From Lachnospiraceae bacterium (GTDB taxonomy: Bacteria; Bacillota; Clostridia; Lachnospirales; Lachnospiraceae): DNA of 35,495 bases. Position numbers and translations under genes: made by a program. The DNA is taken from contig JAFTVH010000082.1 in the NCBI GenBank assembly GCA_017465845.1, positions 1 to 35,495 on the forward strand, written 5' to 3'. Of the stretch, positions 1 through 8,568 are shown piece by piece. How positions within the stretch are numbered: the first letter of the stretch is position 1; each line of letters begins with the position of its first letter. The notes under the pieces are model-generated. The model had not been told where the DNA came from. It did not search any database and saw nothing but the letters and a program-made list of their open reading frames with translations.

Positions 1-714
1 AGTAGGCATAATCCATGGTATATTTACATACCATATAATTTTAATCTTTCCTGCGCCATCGATTTTGGCTGCATCTAAAAGTTCTGATGGAACTCCCGCC
101 AACCCGGCAATATAAATAATAGCGCTAAATCCAAGTGACTGCCATTCACCGCTCCAAACATAAATATCAGCAAAATATTCTGGAATTGTCATAAAATCTT
201 GACTCTCCCCACCCAAAGCTTTAATAATTAGATTAAAGATTCCTGTTTCATCCTTAAAAAACAACGAAATCATGGAACACACTACTACTGTCGATAAGAA
301 ATAGGGCATATAACTAATCATCTGCACGGTCTTTTTAAATTTTTGATTGCGCAATTCATTCAACAGCAATGCAAATATAATGGGGCAGGGAAATGTTGCC
401 AAATTATACACACCTATTATTAATGTATTTTTAATTAGCATGCGAAAATTGGGCTGTTTCACAAACTTTAGGAAATACTCAATGCCCACCCAATCACTTC
501 CCCAAATTCCTTTTTTGGGTGAAAAATTCCGAAAGGCAATCTGAACACCATACATTGGTTTATAATTAAAAAGAAACAGATATATAACTGCAGGAAGCAA
601 AAGAATAAAGAGCTGCCAATTCCTTTTCCAGAGTTTTTTCATTGATAACCGCTTTACTTTAGCCCCCCATTTTTGTTCTCTAGAACACTTATATTCTCTC
701 TGTTTGATTTGCAT
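1..714 (-). CDS. Sugar ABC transporter permease, LplB type (partial, 3' end missing)
   Basis: Reading inward from an ATG at 714 gives 238 codons open to the window edge, so the C-terminus is cut off. AGGAG sits a few bases upstream of the ATG. After a basic N-terminal tail (about residues 1-33) comes a hydrophobic segment (35-50), further membrane segments, and near the cut end the EAA loop of ABC permeases: GVPSELLDAAKIDGAG at 207-222, which docks on the ATPase. The family is the LplB/UgpA-type permeases that import oligosaccharides or glycosides with a lipoprotein binding protein, here encoded just upstream at 797-2617. The second permease of such systems would be expected beyond position 1. 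The substrate cannot be read from the sequence. Confidence 0.9.
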   Translation of the reverse strand, partial: MQIKQREYKCSREQKWGAKVKRLSMKKLWKRNWQLFILLLPAVIYLFLFNYKPMYGVQIAFRNFSPKKGIWGSDWVGIEYFLKFVKQPNFRMLIKNTLIIGVYNLATFPCPIIFALLLNELRNQKFKKTVQMISYMPYFLSTVVVCSMISLFFKDETGIFNLIIKALGGESQDFMTIPEYFADIYVWSGEWQSLGFSAIIYIAGLAGVPSELLDAAKIDGAGKIKIIWYVNIPWIMPT

Positions 715-741
715 ATTTTGTCTCCTTTCTTAAACAGAAAA

Positions 742-782
742 GGCTACCGCATAATATCCTTGTACATTATTATGCGATAGCC
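742..782 (-). terminator. Terminator-like hairpin between binding-protein and permease genes
   Basis: The arms GGCTACCGCATAATA (742-756) and TATTATGCGATAGCC (768-782) form a 15-pair stem with an 11-base loop. One pair is C/A on the plus strand but becomes a G-U wobble in minus-strand RNA. TTTTCTGTTTA follows on the minus strand. The position between binding protein and permease fits partial termination or 3' end protection, which gives more binding protein than permease. Confidence 0.7.
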
Positions 783-796
783 ATAAGCAAAAGATG

Positions 797-2617
797 CTAC
801 TGCTGCATGCTATAAATCTGCTTATAAATATCTAACAAGTCTTTGATTCCTAATGCTTCTAACTCCTCTACGAACTTATCTGTTTCAGAAAGAGAACGTT
901 CTCCGGTAATAAACAATGCAACCTGTTCTCTTACATACGGTGCAATTACAGTTTCCAAATCAGCCATCTTTACTGATGTAGCATCATCTAAATAATAAAT
1001 GACAGGGAACGTTTCTGTCTGATAAGGCATCAGATTTTGTTCCGTAGAATAATTTAACCAGTCTGAACTATTAAGATCATATACCTTTTTATCAGCCATA
1101 TTTCCACCTTGAGAATTTGCTAATCTTGCACGAGACTCTGTAAGGTTATATGCACCAAAACCAGGCATGAATCCATGTATATAGAAAATGTAGTTACTCC
1201 ATTCGCTCAAGCCTTGTGGTAAATCGTTCGGATGAATATTCCACTTTTGTGTCTCAGGATTCCACTTAGACTGAAGATACTCATCAGTATCCCATTCTGA
1301 ACCTTCACCATATCCGCCCCAGAATGCACGACAATAATCATCTGTATTATTGAAGAACATATCAGCTATACGCATGCACAGTTCAGGATACTCGGTATCC
1401 GCAGAAATCACAAAGTTACCAACACTACAAGCACTTGGGCTATACATTTCCGGTTCTGTCTGCCATTCACTTGTCAAAGGAATACAAGACACCCAATTTT
1501 GAAATTTATTTTCCTTATCGGAATATTCGGAATAAGCAGCCATATTACTCGACATATCAGAAAAAACTGCCGTCTGTCCGCTGGTAAGCTGAGAGTTAAT
1601 ATCTGTACCACTAATTGTAAAATAATTAGGATTAATAATACCATCTTTATAATATTGATTCATCAGCTTTAAGAAATTCTGATATACCTCCATATCGTAC
1701 ACCGGAATAACAACTTCGCCATCACGCAAAGTTGGTCCAAATCCATAACTATATCCATTATTCATTTTAACAAGTCCGACATCATTCATTACATACCCGA
1801 ACGCATTAAGTAAGTAATCTGTACATGTTACGGTATCCATGCTACCACCTATCGGATATATATTTTCACTTCCCACACCACTTAGATTTGCTTTTTTAAT
1901 AGCATACATGGTTGATGTAAAATCATCCAAAGTCTGTGGTATTTCCAGCTGAAGCTCATCAAGCCAAGGCTGGTAAATATAAATTCTCATAGCACTACCA
2001 CTGTTTTCTGCCGGATCTCCATTTAAAGAAGGCATACTATAAATATGACCATCTCCTGCCGTACAAGCCTTCCTAACTGAATCAGAGAAATAGTGCAGAA
2101 TATTGGGTGTCAACTCTTCATTCATATATTCATCCATTTTTAGGAACATTTCTTCTTGCTGACCATATTTTACAAGTTCTGTGGTAGAAAAGCTCAAATT
2201 CCACATCAGGTCTGGCAACTCTCCGGAAGACATAAGAAGAGATTTTTTCTCAGCTAATGCACTTGTTTCAATGATTTCTACATTAAACTCCAGATTATAT
2301 TTTTCTTTCAGATACCAAGACAACCAAAGATCATCCCACTCTCCATGACTCGGCTGCATTACAACTGCCAGATTCAATTTAATATCACCGGCATATTCAT
2401 CTTTAATAACAGGATATGCGCTGTCCATATTTAAATACTCAGGATACTTACTCTCCTCTACAACTGTTGCCTCAGATGTTTTCTCACTGCTGGTCTGAGT
2501 ATTCTGTGTTTGCTGACTTTCCTTCTCATTGCTTACCGGTGCTTTCTGACAGCCTTGCAGCAATGTGGTCAATGCTAACATCAGTGCTAACATTTTTACA
2601 ATTTTTCTCTTTTTCAT
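797..2617 (-). CDS. Extracellular solute-binding lipoprotein (LplA-type, sugar ABC transporter)
   Basis: A 606-residue secreted lipoprotein. The signal peptide ends in the lipobox LLQGC, with lipidated Cys23, followed by a Ser/Thr/Gln-rich linker (about 24-57). The mature part has the layout of family 1 extracellular solute-binding proteins of the large LplA type, which present oligosaccharides to an LplB/YtcP permease pair; the adjacent permease gene supports this. An AGGAAGAAAGGAA purine run precedes the ATG. A promoter-like element lies at 2734-2762, and a terminator-like hairpin follows the gene at 742-782. The AraC-type regulator upstream at 2843-4978 is probably its regulator. The ligand is unknown. 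Family assignment is firm. Confidence 0.9.
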   Translation of the reverse strand: MKKRKIVKMLALMLALTTLLQGCQKAPVSNEKESQQTQNTQTSSEKTSEATVVEESKYPEYLNMDSAYPVIKDEYAGDIKLNLAVVMQPSHGEWDDLWLSWYLKEKYNLEFNVEIIETSALAEKKSLLMSSGELPDLMWNLSFSTTELVKYGQQEEMFLKMDEYMNEELTPNILHYFSDSVRKACTAGDGHIYSMPSLNGDPAENSGSAMRIYIYQPWLDELQLEIPQTLDDFTSTMYAIKKANLSGVGSENIYPIGGSMDTVTCTDYLLNAFGYVMNDVGLVKMNNGYSYGFGPTLRDGEVVIPVYDMEVYQNFLKLMNQYYKDGIINPNYFTISGTDINSQLTSGQTAVFSDMSSNMAAYSEYSDKENKFQNWVSCIPLTSEWQTEPEMYSPSACSVGNFVISADTEYPELCMRIADMFFNNTDDYCRAFWGGYGEGSEWDTDEYLQSKWNPETQKWNIHPNDLPQGLSEWSNYIFYIHGFMPGFGAYNLTESRARLANSQGGNMADKKVYDLNSSDWLNYSTEQNLMPYQTETFPVIYYLDDATSVKMADLETVIAPYVREQVALFITGERSLSETDKFVEELEALGIKDLLDIYKQIYSMQQ

Positions 2618-2703
2618 GTTTTTTTCCTTTCTTCCTTTACTAAATTTCTACAACTTTTGATTCTTTTTCTACTTTTCCTTCCTCTTGCCTCCTTACTTTT
2701 TTT

Positions 2704-2725
2704 GTTGCGTTTTCCCTCACGCAAC
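2704..2725. promoter_or_regulatory. Inverted repeat at the start of the transporter leader
   Basis: GTTGCGT (2704-2710) and ACGCAAC (2719-2725) form a perfect 7-bp stem with an 8-base loop. It begins about two bases after the predicted transcription start of the promoter at 2734-2762. On the minus strand it is followed by an A-run rather than a T-run, so it is not an ordinary terminator. It could be an operator for the AraC regulator or a 5' end stabilising stem. Confidence 0.45.
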
Positions 2726-2733
2726 CTAAGATT

Positions 2734-2762
2734 ATTTTAGAGGTCAATGGGCAAAGCATCAA
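2734..2762 (-). promoter_or_regulatory. Predicted sigma-A-like promoter of the transporter operon
   Basis: On the minus strand TTGATG (2762-2757) and TAAAAT (2739-2734) are separated by exactly 17 bases. Each box is close to the consensus. It lies about 120 bases upstream of the binding-protein ATG, in the only gap available, and a hairpin follows the predicted start directly. Confidence 0.5.
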
Positions 2763-2842
2763 TCTTGTTGTTTTCTTTAAAATATGTTTTTTATATCATA
2801 GGAAAAAAAGTATATTTTCACTCCAAAAACAATATTGCATTT

Positions 2843-4978
2843 TTAAATATCAATACCGTCTATTGTATTTTTTCTGTATTTTGCAGGAGTAACACCAACT
2901 ACTTCGCGGAATAACTTAATAAAATAAGAAACATTTCCATATCCCACTTTTTGGCACAATTCTGCCACAGGAATGTCCTCCTGCCTCAGCAACACTTTTG
3001 CATATTCAATTCTAAGATAAATCAAATAATCTCTGTATAATTTCCCCGTGCGTATTAATATTGCCTCTCGCACCGCATCTGTACTGGTGCGTAACTCAGT
3101 AGCTACCTTTTCAATAGAAATATCATACTCAGAAAAATGTTCATTAATATATTTATATATTTGATTTACCTCATGCTCTTCCAGTTGACTCCGAAGTGCT
3201 TTATAACATCCGCAAAATTCATGAATGAGTTTTTTTGCAGCATTTTCAAAATCTTTTACACTTTTTGCAGAAACAACTAAACTAATATTCGTTTTTGATA
3301 CTTCCAGCCTATACTTTTCACCTAACCGCCTTATCCCTCCAAGAAAATCTGCCAAAATGTATTGCAGCATCAACATTGATACCGAATTTCTACTGAGTTC
3401 CTCTACAAATCCTTCCAACCTCTCTACTGCCATCTCTTCGTTTCCATTATCTAAAGCTAACCAAATTCTCCTTAACCCCTCGGCATTATATACAAAACTG
3501 TATGAATCATTAATATTATGCCGCTTTTTTTTGCTACTTTGAATATCATCCATGCTCTCTAACCAAGAGGCAGATACATTTCGCAACGACTGATATGTAT
3601 TTCCAACTCCGATGATCGGCTTATAAGAAAAGCTTTCGGCTACATCCCTAATCGTTTCAACAAGATTATCCTTTGCAGCCTCTGTATGTGCGCTACAGAT
3701 AACATTTAAAAGCTTCTTTTCCAAACTACAAACAGTATAAACGTACTCTTTTTCATTTTTATCCGGGACCTGCTCCAGTTCCTCCTGCAAATCAATCAAA
3801 AATTCTATCGGCATCTCCCTTTCGTCTTCGCACGAAATACTGATTACACAATAATATGGACCTGGCAAGCAAATCTCTGCATTATCCAAATAGGAGAGTG
3901 CCTCACCAAAAGTATCATTATTCATTACCATGCATAAAATCTGATCACGGATTATTCTTTGTTTCTTCTGTATCTGTAATTTTGCTTCATTATTGCTCTG
4001 AATCACATCTCCCAATATATTGTCAAGTTCTTCTAACTCATTCACATAACTTCCGACGTCTTTTGAAACCTTCTTTCGATACTTTTCTGCAATTATTTTT
4101 ATGGGCTCAAAAGCTCTTTTAGCGAAAATATTAGCAATAACAAAAATAAGAAGTATATCTGTTAATACCAAAAAAACTAACACCAAAAACAATCCGCTAT
4201 TAATATTATAATTTTTTTCTGGCAGAAAACAAAAAGTGTAATTTCCGTTCTTCGAGATGGATGTAACTACATGTTTATGTTCCGGCAAACATGACGTTTC
4301 CCTATTTGAGTATAAAGCGACTTCCTTTTCATATAACTCCATCGAACCATTCATTTCACCTCCTGCAATCCGGAATCGTTCTTCTAGTGCACTCTCCTGA
4401 ATAACAAACCCTAAAATAGCAATGTCCCACTCATCGCCTTTGTTTACTTTTAATGGAATAAGCACATATATCTCATTAAATGCACGTAACACTTTTGGGT
4501 CACCACAAATTTTTGTAATATCTTTTTTTAACACATTTATTACATCGCGAAACCATTGTTGGTCTTTCTCATTTTCTGACTTAGTATTCAAAAACACAGA
4601 AAAATCTATCGTCTTACCTCCGGAGGTATAAATCCATTCTTCTCCGTAATCAAGAAAATAATCTTCTGTCAAGGCTATATAATATTTATATTGTTTAAAA
4701 GTTTCCAGCATGGATAATTTTTTTGCTATATCAGCTTTAAAGTAATAAGGCTGAAATTCATAATTGGATACAATTCTCAATGCCACTTCTTTCATCATCT
4801 GCAACTGTGCTTCCCATTCCTGCATTACCCGTTCTGCTTTTTCTTGTGCGTATTTTTCTTCTGCAGCCTTTTCATTTCTGTAACTGATATAAAAAAACAC
4901 AATACTCAACGCTACGCAGCAAACAACTGCTACGCTCAAAAAAGAAATTCGAAGCGGATTATTTTTTCTTACTTTCAT
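2843..4978 (-). CDS. Membrane-anchored AraC-family transcriptional regulator
   Basis: 711 residues from the ATG at 4978. That start is chosen over one 24 bases upstream because GAGGAAGG sits about 10 bases before it. Layout: transmembrane segment (about 10-32), extracytoplasmic sensor region (about 35-260), second transmembrane segment (about 261-286), cytoplasmic middle region, and a C-terminal AraC DNA-binding domain (about 605-711). The two helix-turn-helix units include ISIEKVATELRTSTDAVREA and VGYGNVSYFIKLFREVVGVT. Regulators of this build are typically encoded beside LplA/LplB sugar transporters and are thought to sense a ligand outside the cell and bind DNA directly. The transporter lies immediately downstream on the same strand, so it is the likely target. 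Its own leader carries two inverted repeats. Confidence 0.9.
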   Translation of the reverse strand: MKVRKNNPLRISFLSVAVVCCVALSIVFFYISYRNEKAAEEKYAQEKAERVMQEWEAQLQMMKEVALRIVSNYEFQPYYFKADIAKKLSMLETFKQYKYYIALTEDYFLDYGEEWIYTSGGKTIDFSVFLNTKSENEKDQQWFRDVINVLKKDITKICGDPKVLRAFNEIYVLIPLKVNKGDEWDIAILGFVIQESALEERFRIAGGEMNGSMELYEKEVALYSNRETSCLPEHKHVVTSISKNGNYTFCFLPEKNYNINSGLFLVLVFLVLTDILLIFVIANIFAKRAFEPIKIIAEKYRKKVSKDVGSYVNELEELDNILGDVIQSNNEAKLQIQKKQRIIRDQILCMVMNNDTFGEALSYLDNAEICLPGPYYCVISISCEDEREMPIEFLIDLQEELEQVPDKNEKEYVYTVCSLEKKLLNVICSAHTEAAKDNLVETIRDVAESFSYKPIIGVGNTYQSLRNVSASWLESMDDIQSSKKKRHNINDSYSFVYNAEGLRRIWLALDNGNEEMAVERLEGFVEELSRNSVSMLMLQYILADFLGGIRRLGEKYRLEVSKTNISLVVSAKSVKDFENAAKKLIHEFCGCYKALRSQLEEHEVNQIYKYINEHFSEYDISIEKVATELRTSTDAVREAILIRTGKLYRDYLIYLRIEYAKVLLRQEDIPVAELCQKVGYGNVSYFIKLFREVVGVTPAKYRKNTIDGIDI

Positions 4979-5022
4979 ATAGTTGGCACCTTCCTCTCTC
5001 ATCTTCTAAAGACTGTTTACCT

Positions 5023-5043
5023 GTTATTTGACAGGCAAATAAC
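5023..5043. promoter_or_regulatory. Small perfect hairpin in the araC-type gene leader
   Basis: GTTATTTG (5023-5030) and CAAATAAC (5036-5043) form an 8-bp perfect stem with a 5-base loop, about 45 bases upstream of the chosen start codon of the AraC-family gene. There is no T-run on the minus strand. Its role is unknown: an operator or a leader RNA structure. Confidence 0.4.
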
Positions 5044-5060
5044 TTTTCCCTAAGCACTAA

Positions 5061-5107
5061 CTAAGTCGGGCAGATAAGCACCATATGTACCTGCCTGCCC
5101 GACTTAG
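5061..5107. promoter_or_regulatory. 13-bp perfect inverted repeat in the araC-type gene leader
   Basis: CTAAGTCGGGCAG (5061-5073) and CTGCCCGACTTAG (5095-5107) are perfect complements around a 21-base loop. The repeat starts about four bases after the predicted transcription start of the promoter at 5118-5146. No T-run follows on the minus strand and only a broken one on the plus strand. It may be an operator, a leader structure, or the processed 3' end of the Dlt-like operon transcript that runs in from 5262. Confidence 0.5.
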
Positions 5108-5117
5108 TGACACACTT

Positions 5118-5146
5118 ATTTTAAAATACCAAAAAGAAAATTTCAA
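5118..5146 (-). promoter_or_regulatory. Predicted sigma-A-like promoter of the AraC-family gene
   Basis: On the minus strand TTGAAA (5146-5141) and TAAAAT (5123-5118) are separated by exactly 17 bases, in the gap between the lipoprotein gene and the AraC-family gene. It would give a leader of about 130 bases containing both inverted repeats. Confidence 0.5.
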
Positions 5147-5261
5147 TCCAATCTTCACATTTTCCACAAAAGCAATATTTTCCAAGAAAAAGCACATTTA
5201 TAAACAACGTAACCGTTCCAAAACAGACCTTCTTCCCCTACAAACACTACACTGTTCTTCT

Positions 5262-5903
5262 TTACAAAACGTTAGACACATATTCAATAGCTTCAATCAC
5301 GCCATCCTTTACAATGAAGCGCAGTTTCATATCATCCTTTTCATAAATCATCAGATTTTCTTCCACCGTGCACTCCGTACCATATACCTGCTCCAGCTTC
5401 TCTCTGCTGTCGCCGATAGCCACTCCTTCTACTGTGGTTACAGAGTCATCTTTCAGAATAACGGAAGAAATATAGTCTTTATCCTTACCGGGATACGTAT
5501 TGATTTCAAATCCGCTGTAGGTATAGATCTTGTCCAGGCCTTCGAATGCGCAGCTGGCAGCTTCAAAATAGGACAGAGGCTCGCCAAGTGCCTCAATGAT
5601 CGGTGCCGCCTCCGCATCCATTTCTATCACGACATCCTTGCTGATAAACGCATAACCTTTATAGCTTTCAGAAGCTGCATTCTCTGCCTTTGACTCCTGA
5701 TTCTGATTTTGATTTTGGCTCTGATTTTCATTTTGGTTTTGATTCTGACTTTGACCGGCGTTCTCCTCTTTCTGTGACAGATTCGTGGAATTGTTCACTT
5801 CCCCGCTGATCACATTTTCACTTTGCCCACATCCTGTCAACATTGCCAAGATCATTCCCGTTACCACTATCACATTCGCCTTTTTCATATTTATCTTTTT
5901 CAT
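5262..5903 (-). CDS. Lipoprotein of unknown function with Gln/Asn-rich linker
   Basis: 213 residues from the ATG at 5903, chosen because GGAGGAG lies just upstream of it; an ATG at 5915 precedes that ribosome site. The signal peptide ends in MLTGC (Cys25 lipidated). A low-complexity Gln/Asn/Glu linker follows, encoded by imperfect hexanucleotide repeats around 5698-5754, then a folded domain of about 130 residues. This contains GVAIGDSREKLEQVYG, a pattern seen in small BLIP/SmpA-like or DUF4309-like lipoproteins; that resemblance is only suggestive. It is the last gene of the Dlt-like operon, 14 bases after the SGNH gene, so it probably works on the outer face of the membrane with the acyl-transfer machinery, perhaps as a sensor or acceptor chaperone. 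Confidence 0.75.
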   Translation of the reverse strand: MKKINMKKANVIVVTGMILAMLTGCGQSENVISGEVNNSTNLSQKEENAGQSQNQNQNENQSQNQNQNQESKAENAASESYKGYAFISKDVVIEMDAEAAPIIEALGEPLSYFEAASCAFEGLDKIYTYSGFEINTYPGKDKDYISSVILKDDSVTTVEGVAIGDSREKLEQVYGTECTVEENLMIYEKDDMKLRFIVKDGVIEAIEYVSNVL

Positions 5904-5917
5904 ATTCTCCTCCATTT

Positions 5918-6958
5918 TTACTGATTATTTTGAAGAGCTTCCAACTGCTCATCGCGGTCCTGCTCGTAGAATTTCTGCTTTTCCTGCCAGCGAAGCACTA
6001 ACTCCTGCTCGTCCCTGCGGTCGGAAAGCCCCACTTCTTCTTTCAGTACCTGACCAAAATAACGGGTAATCTTCTCTGCACCCGACAAGTTCAGGTGAAG
6101 ACCGCCGTCATAGGTATCTGTACTGAAATCAAGACCGGTCTCTTCTATCAGCTTCAGGAAGTTAATATACATCAGATTATTTTCTTCTGCATAGTCTTCC
6201 ATCTGCTGCTCCCACTCGTCGTACCAATAAGGGTACAGACTGGGAGCCTTTATCAGAATCAACTGAATATCATTCTCTTTGCACAACTGTGTGATTTTGT
6301 CCAGATAATCGTATGCATTGTCACCAAACTGATAGTCAGCCAGCACTTTTCCTCCCGGAACATTTTCAGCCGGCTTCACATCCACTCGCATATAGTAACC
6401 GTTGTGGGATACTTTCTTGGTCCGAAACATGTACTTCAGATCATCTGCCGTCAGCTCGCTCCAACGGGAGTGATATCTGAGAATGGGGAACACGTAGTCC
6501 AGGAAATGTTCCTCCTTAGTCATGGAAGCCTGTATGGACTTCACTTTGGACATGGACCATTTCATTCCCTCCAGGGTCATCCTGTTATAAGCCTCTTTCT
6601 GCGGCTCGTTATATTTCATGGCAAGCACATTGAAGACCACTACCTCCGGCTTTTCATACCTAAGGGTATCCTCCAGCAGATAATAGGACTGCCAGATAAG
6701 CTGCTGGGCACTTCCTCTGATATAACTGTTGATTCCATACTCATCCCACAGCACATTGGGCGAAAAATTTTCATAGACTTCGCAGTCTCCGATAAAGATC
6801 ACATCATGGTCTTTCTCTTCTTCATAGTATTCGGCGATCAAAGCACCTTCTATCACATCCGTCACATATTTGGGCATAAGCAGCTTCTGCAGCAGGTATA
6901 AGCTTATCAGCACAACCGCTATGGTACATACAGCCCTGCCTATTTTCACTTTTTTCAT
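5918..6958 (-). CDS. SGNH/DltD-like extracytoplasmic transferase with Cys at the nucleophile position
   Basis: 346 residues: an N-terminal membrane anchor (about 8-28), then an outward-facing SGNH-hydrolase-like fold. Block I reads FIGDCEVYENFSP (55-67), with Cys59 where the family has the catalytic Ser of GDS. A block III-like Asn is at 110 (VVFN). Block V is DGGLHLN, giving Asp284 and His288 of the triad. AGGAGG stands before the ATG. In dlt and alginate-acetylation systems the MBOAT partner hands an activated group to a DltD or SGNH protein, which transfers it to the polymer. This gene directly follows the MBOAT gene (12-base gap) and fits that role. The Ser-to-Cys change leaves open whether it works through a thioester or is a non-catalytic partner. 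Confidence 0.85.
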   Translation of the reverse strand: MKKVKIGRAVCTIAVVLISLYLLQKLLMPKYVTDVIEGALIAEYYEEEKDHDVIFIGDCEVYENFSPNVLWDEYGINSYIRGSAQQLIWQSYYLLEDTLRYEKPEVVVFNVLAMKYNEPQKEAYNRMTLEGMKWSMSKVKSIQASMTKEEHFLDYVFPILRYHSRWSELTADDLKYMFRTKKVSHNGYYMRVDVKPAENVPGGKVLADYQFGDNAYDYLDKITQLCKENDIQLILIKAPSLYPYWYDEWEQQMEDYAEENNLMYINFLKLIEETGLDFSTDTYDGGLHLNLSGAEKITRYFGQVLKEEVGLSDRRDEQELVLRWQEKQKFYEQDRDEQLEALQNNQ

Positions 6959-6970
6959 AATGACCTCCTG

Positions 6971-8563
6971 CTAAAACTGGTTATAGATAAACTGGCTTGC
7001 ATCATAGCCCACACCGTAGGCTCCCATAAGAAGGATACAGAGGAACAGCCCAAACCATATGGCGAATCTCACCGGGTATGATTTTACTGCAATCTGTGTA
7101 CGGACACTTTCTCTTCTCTGCATCAGACTGACTGCTATCAGCAAAATGGTTCCTGCCGCCAGAATCACATAATCCAGGCCGCTTAATCCAAGCAGAAGCA
7201 GGGAACCGTCCCACAAAATCTGCCAGTTCCATTCGGTAAACATGGTTCCGAACATTTTAAAAGTCAAAGGCACATCCCTGTAACAGTCGAACATTCGAAG
7301 GCAGCTCATCAAAAGCACGGTCCTGATGACCTGGAACAATCTGAAAGCAAATTTATCTTTTATATGGAAACGGTTATGAAAGCGCTCATACAAGGGCTCC
7401 AGCTCCTGAGAAATCATAATGACTACCCAGTTCCCCAGTCCCCACACAATAAAGTTCCAGCTGGCTCCATGCCAGATACCGGTAGCAAACCATACCACAA
7501 AGGAAGAAAGATATACCGGTAACCGTTTTCCGATGACGTCTCCGAAATGGGCTTTGGTAAATCTGGCAAACTTTAACATAGGCTTACATACTGATATGGG
7601 ATAAAAAATATAATCCGTGAACCAGGTACCCATGGTAATGTGCCATCTTCTCCAATATTCCTTGATGGATTTGGAAAAGAACGGACGGTTGAAGTTCTCT
7701 GCCATTTTGATACCTAAAGTCTCGGCAATACCGATGGTAATATCGATACCGCCCGTAAAGTCCGCATACAGCTCCAGCGCATAGAAGAGCATTCCCACAA
7801 ATACATAGGCACCTCTATAGCTGTCAGCATCTCTGATAATGGTATTCACTGCTGTCAGTATCCTGTCGGCGATGACCATTTTCTTAAAATATCCCCACAG
7901 AATCCTCTGCAGGCCGCGACAGACCGTATCTGCCTGAAAGCGATGCTCCGAAAACAAGCCCTCCTTCAGGTCGTTGAAGCGGCTGATGGGTCCCTGAACA
8001 AGCTGCGGAAAGAAAGAAATAAACAGCGCCAGTTTAAAAGGATTCTGCTCTGCCTGCGCCACACCGCGGTACACATCGATCAGGTATCCCACAGCCTGGA
8101 ACGTATAGAAGGAAATTCCCATAGGAAGCGCAATGTCCCAGAAATCCAGCTGATTATTGCTGCCGGCCCATTTCATCACAGAATTGACGTTGCTGATGAC
8201 GAAATTAGTGTATTTTACCACGGCCAAAATTCCGATATTAAAAAGCAGACAGACGAGCAGACATTTCCACTGCCTGCTCTTCATTCCTGCCTTGTAAGCT
8301 TTCTTCTCTTCTTTGGAAAGAGACGTTTTATTTTCTTTTATGTATACGCTCTGCTCTTCTGCGATTCTACCGATGTGACGCGCCGCCAGATACACCGTAA
8401 CAGTAGTCGTCAGAATGTAGATCAGATACACCGGGTCTGCCAGGAAATAAAACAGATAGCTTGCCGCAAGAAGCAGTATCCACTGCTTCTTCCCCGGTGT
8501 CAGATAGTACGCCGCAAACAGAATCAGAATAAATCCGATAAATTCATAGGATGTAAAAAGCAT
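6971..8563 (-). CDS. MBOAT-family membrane O-acyltransferase (AlgI/DltB type)
   Basis: 530 residues with about ten hydrophobic segments, a normal length for the AlgI/DltB/PatB branch. Diagnostic motifs are present: GISFYTFQAVGYLIDVYRG (149-167), FFPQLVQGPISR (184-195), EYWRRWHIT with His308, and IWHGASWNFIVWG with the conserved catalytic His365. Members take an acyl or D-alanyl group from a cytoplasmic carrier and move it through the membrane to an extracytoplasmic acceptor. The carrier gene ends 5 bases upstream and the SGNH partner starts 12 bases downstream, so the three form a transfer relay. The group carried is set by the adenylating ligase at 8802-10322. Confidence 0.93.
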   Translation of the reverse strand: MLFTSYEFIGFILILFAAYYLTPGKKQWILLLAASYLFYFLADPVYLIYILTTTVTVYLAARHIGRIAEEQSVYIKENKTSLSKEEKKAYKAGMKSRQWKCLLVCLLFNIGILAVVKYTNFVISNVNSVMKWAGSNNQLDFWDIALPMGISFYTFQAVGYLIDVYRGVAQAEQNPFKLALFISFFPQLVQGPISRFNDLKEGLFSEHRFQADTVCRGLQRILWGYFKKMVIADRILTAVNTIIRDADSYRGAYVFVGMLFYALELYADFTGGIDITIGIAETLGIKMAENFNRPFFSKSIKEYWRRWHITMGTWFTDYIFYPISVCKPMLKFARFTKAHFGDVIGKRLPVYLSSFVVWFATGIWHGASWNFIVWGLGNWVVIMISQELEPLYERFHNRFHIKDKFAFRLFQVIRTVLLMSCLRMFDCYRDVPLTFKMFGTMFTEWNWQILWDGSLLLLGLSGLDYVILAAGTILLIAVSLMQRRESVRTQIAVKSYPVRFAIWFGLFLCILLMGAYGVGYDASQFIYNQF

Positions 8564-8568
8564 GATAC

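Noticed and set aside
2704-2725. Hairpin considered as the terminator of the AraC-family gene
   Set aside because: It is over 110 bases downstream of the gene, lies after a promoter-like element, and in the minus direction is followed by A residues, not T.
4979-5002. Upstream ATG at 5002 as the start of the AraC-family gene
   Set aside because: A purine-rich GAGGAAGG site lies between it and the ATG at 4978, which is the better placed start directly before the first membrane segment.
6095-6901. A 268-codon open frame on the plus strand
   Set aside because: It is the mirror of the SGNH gene in the opposite strand, has no recognisable domain or ribosome site, and the minus-strand gene has clear motifs and operon spacing.
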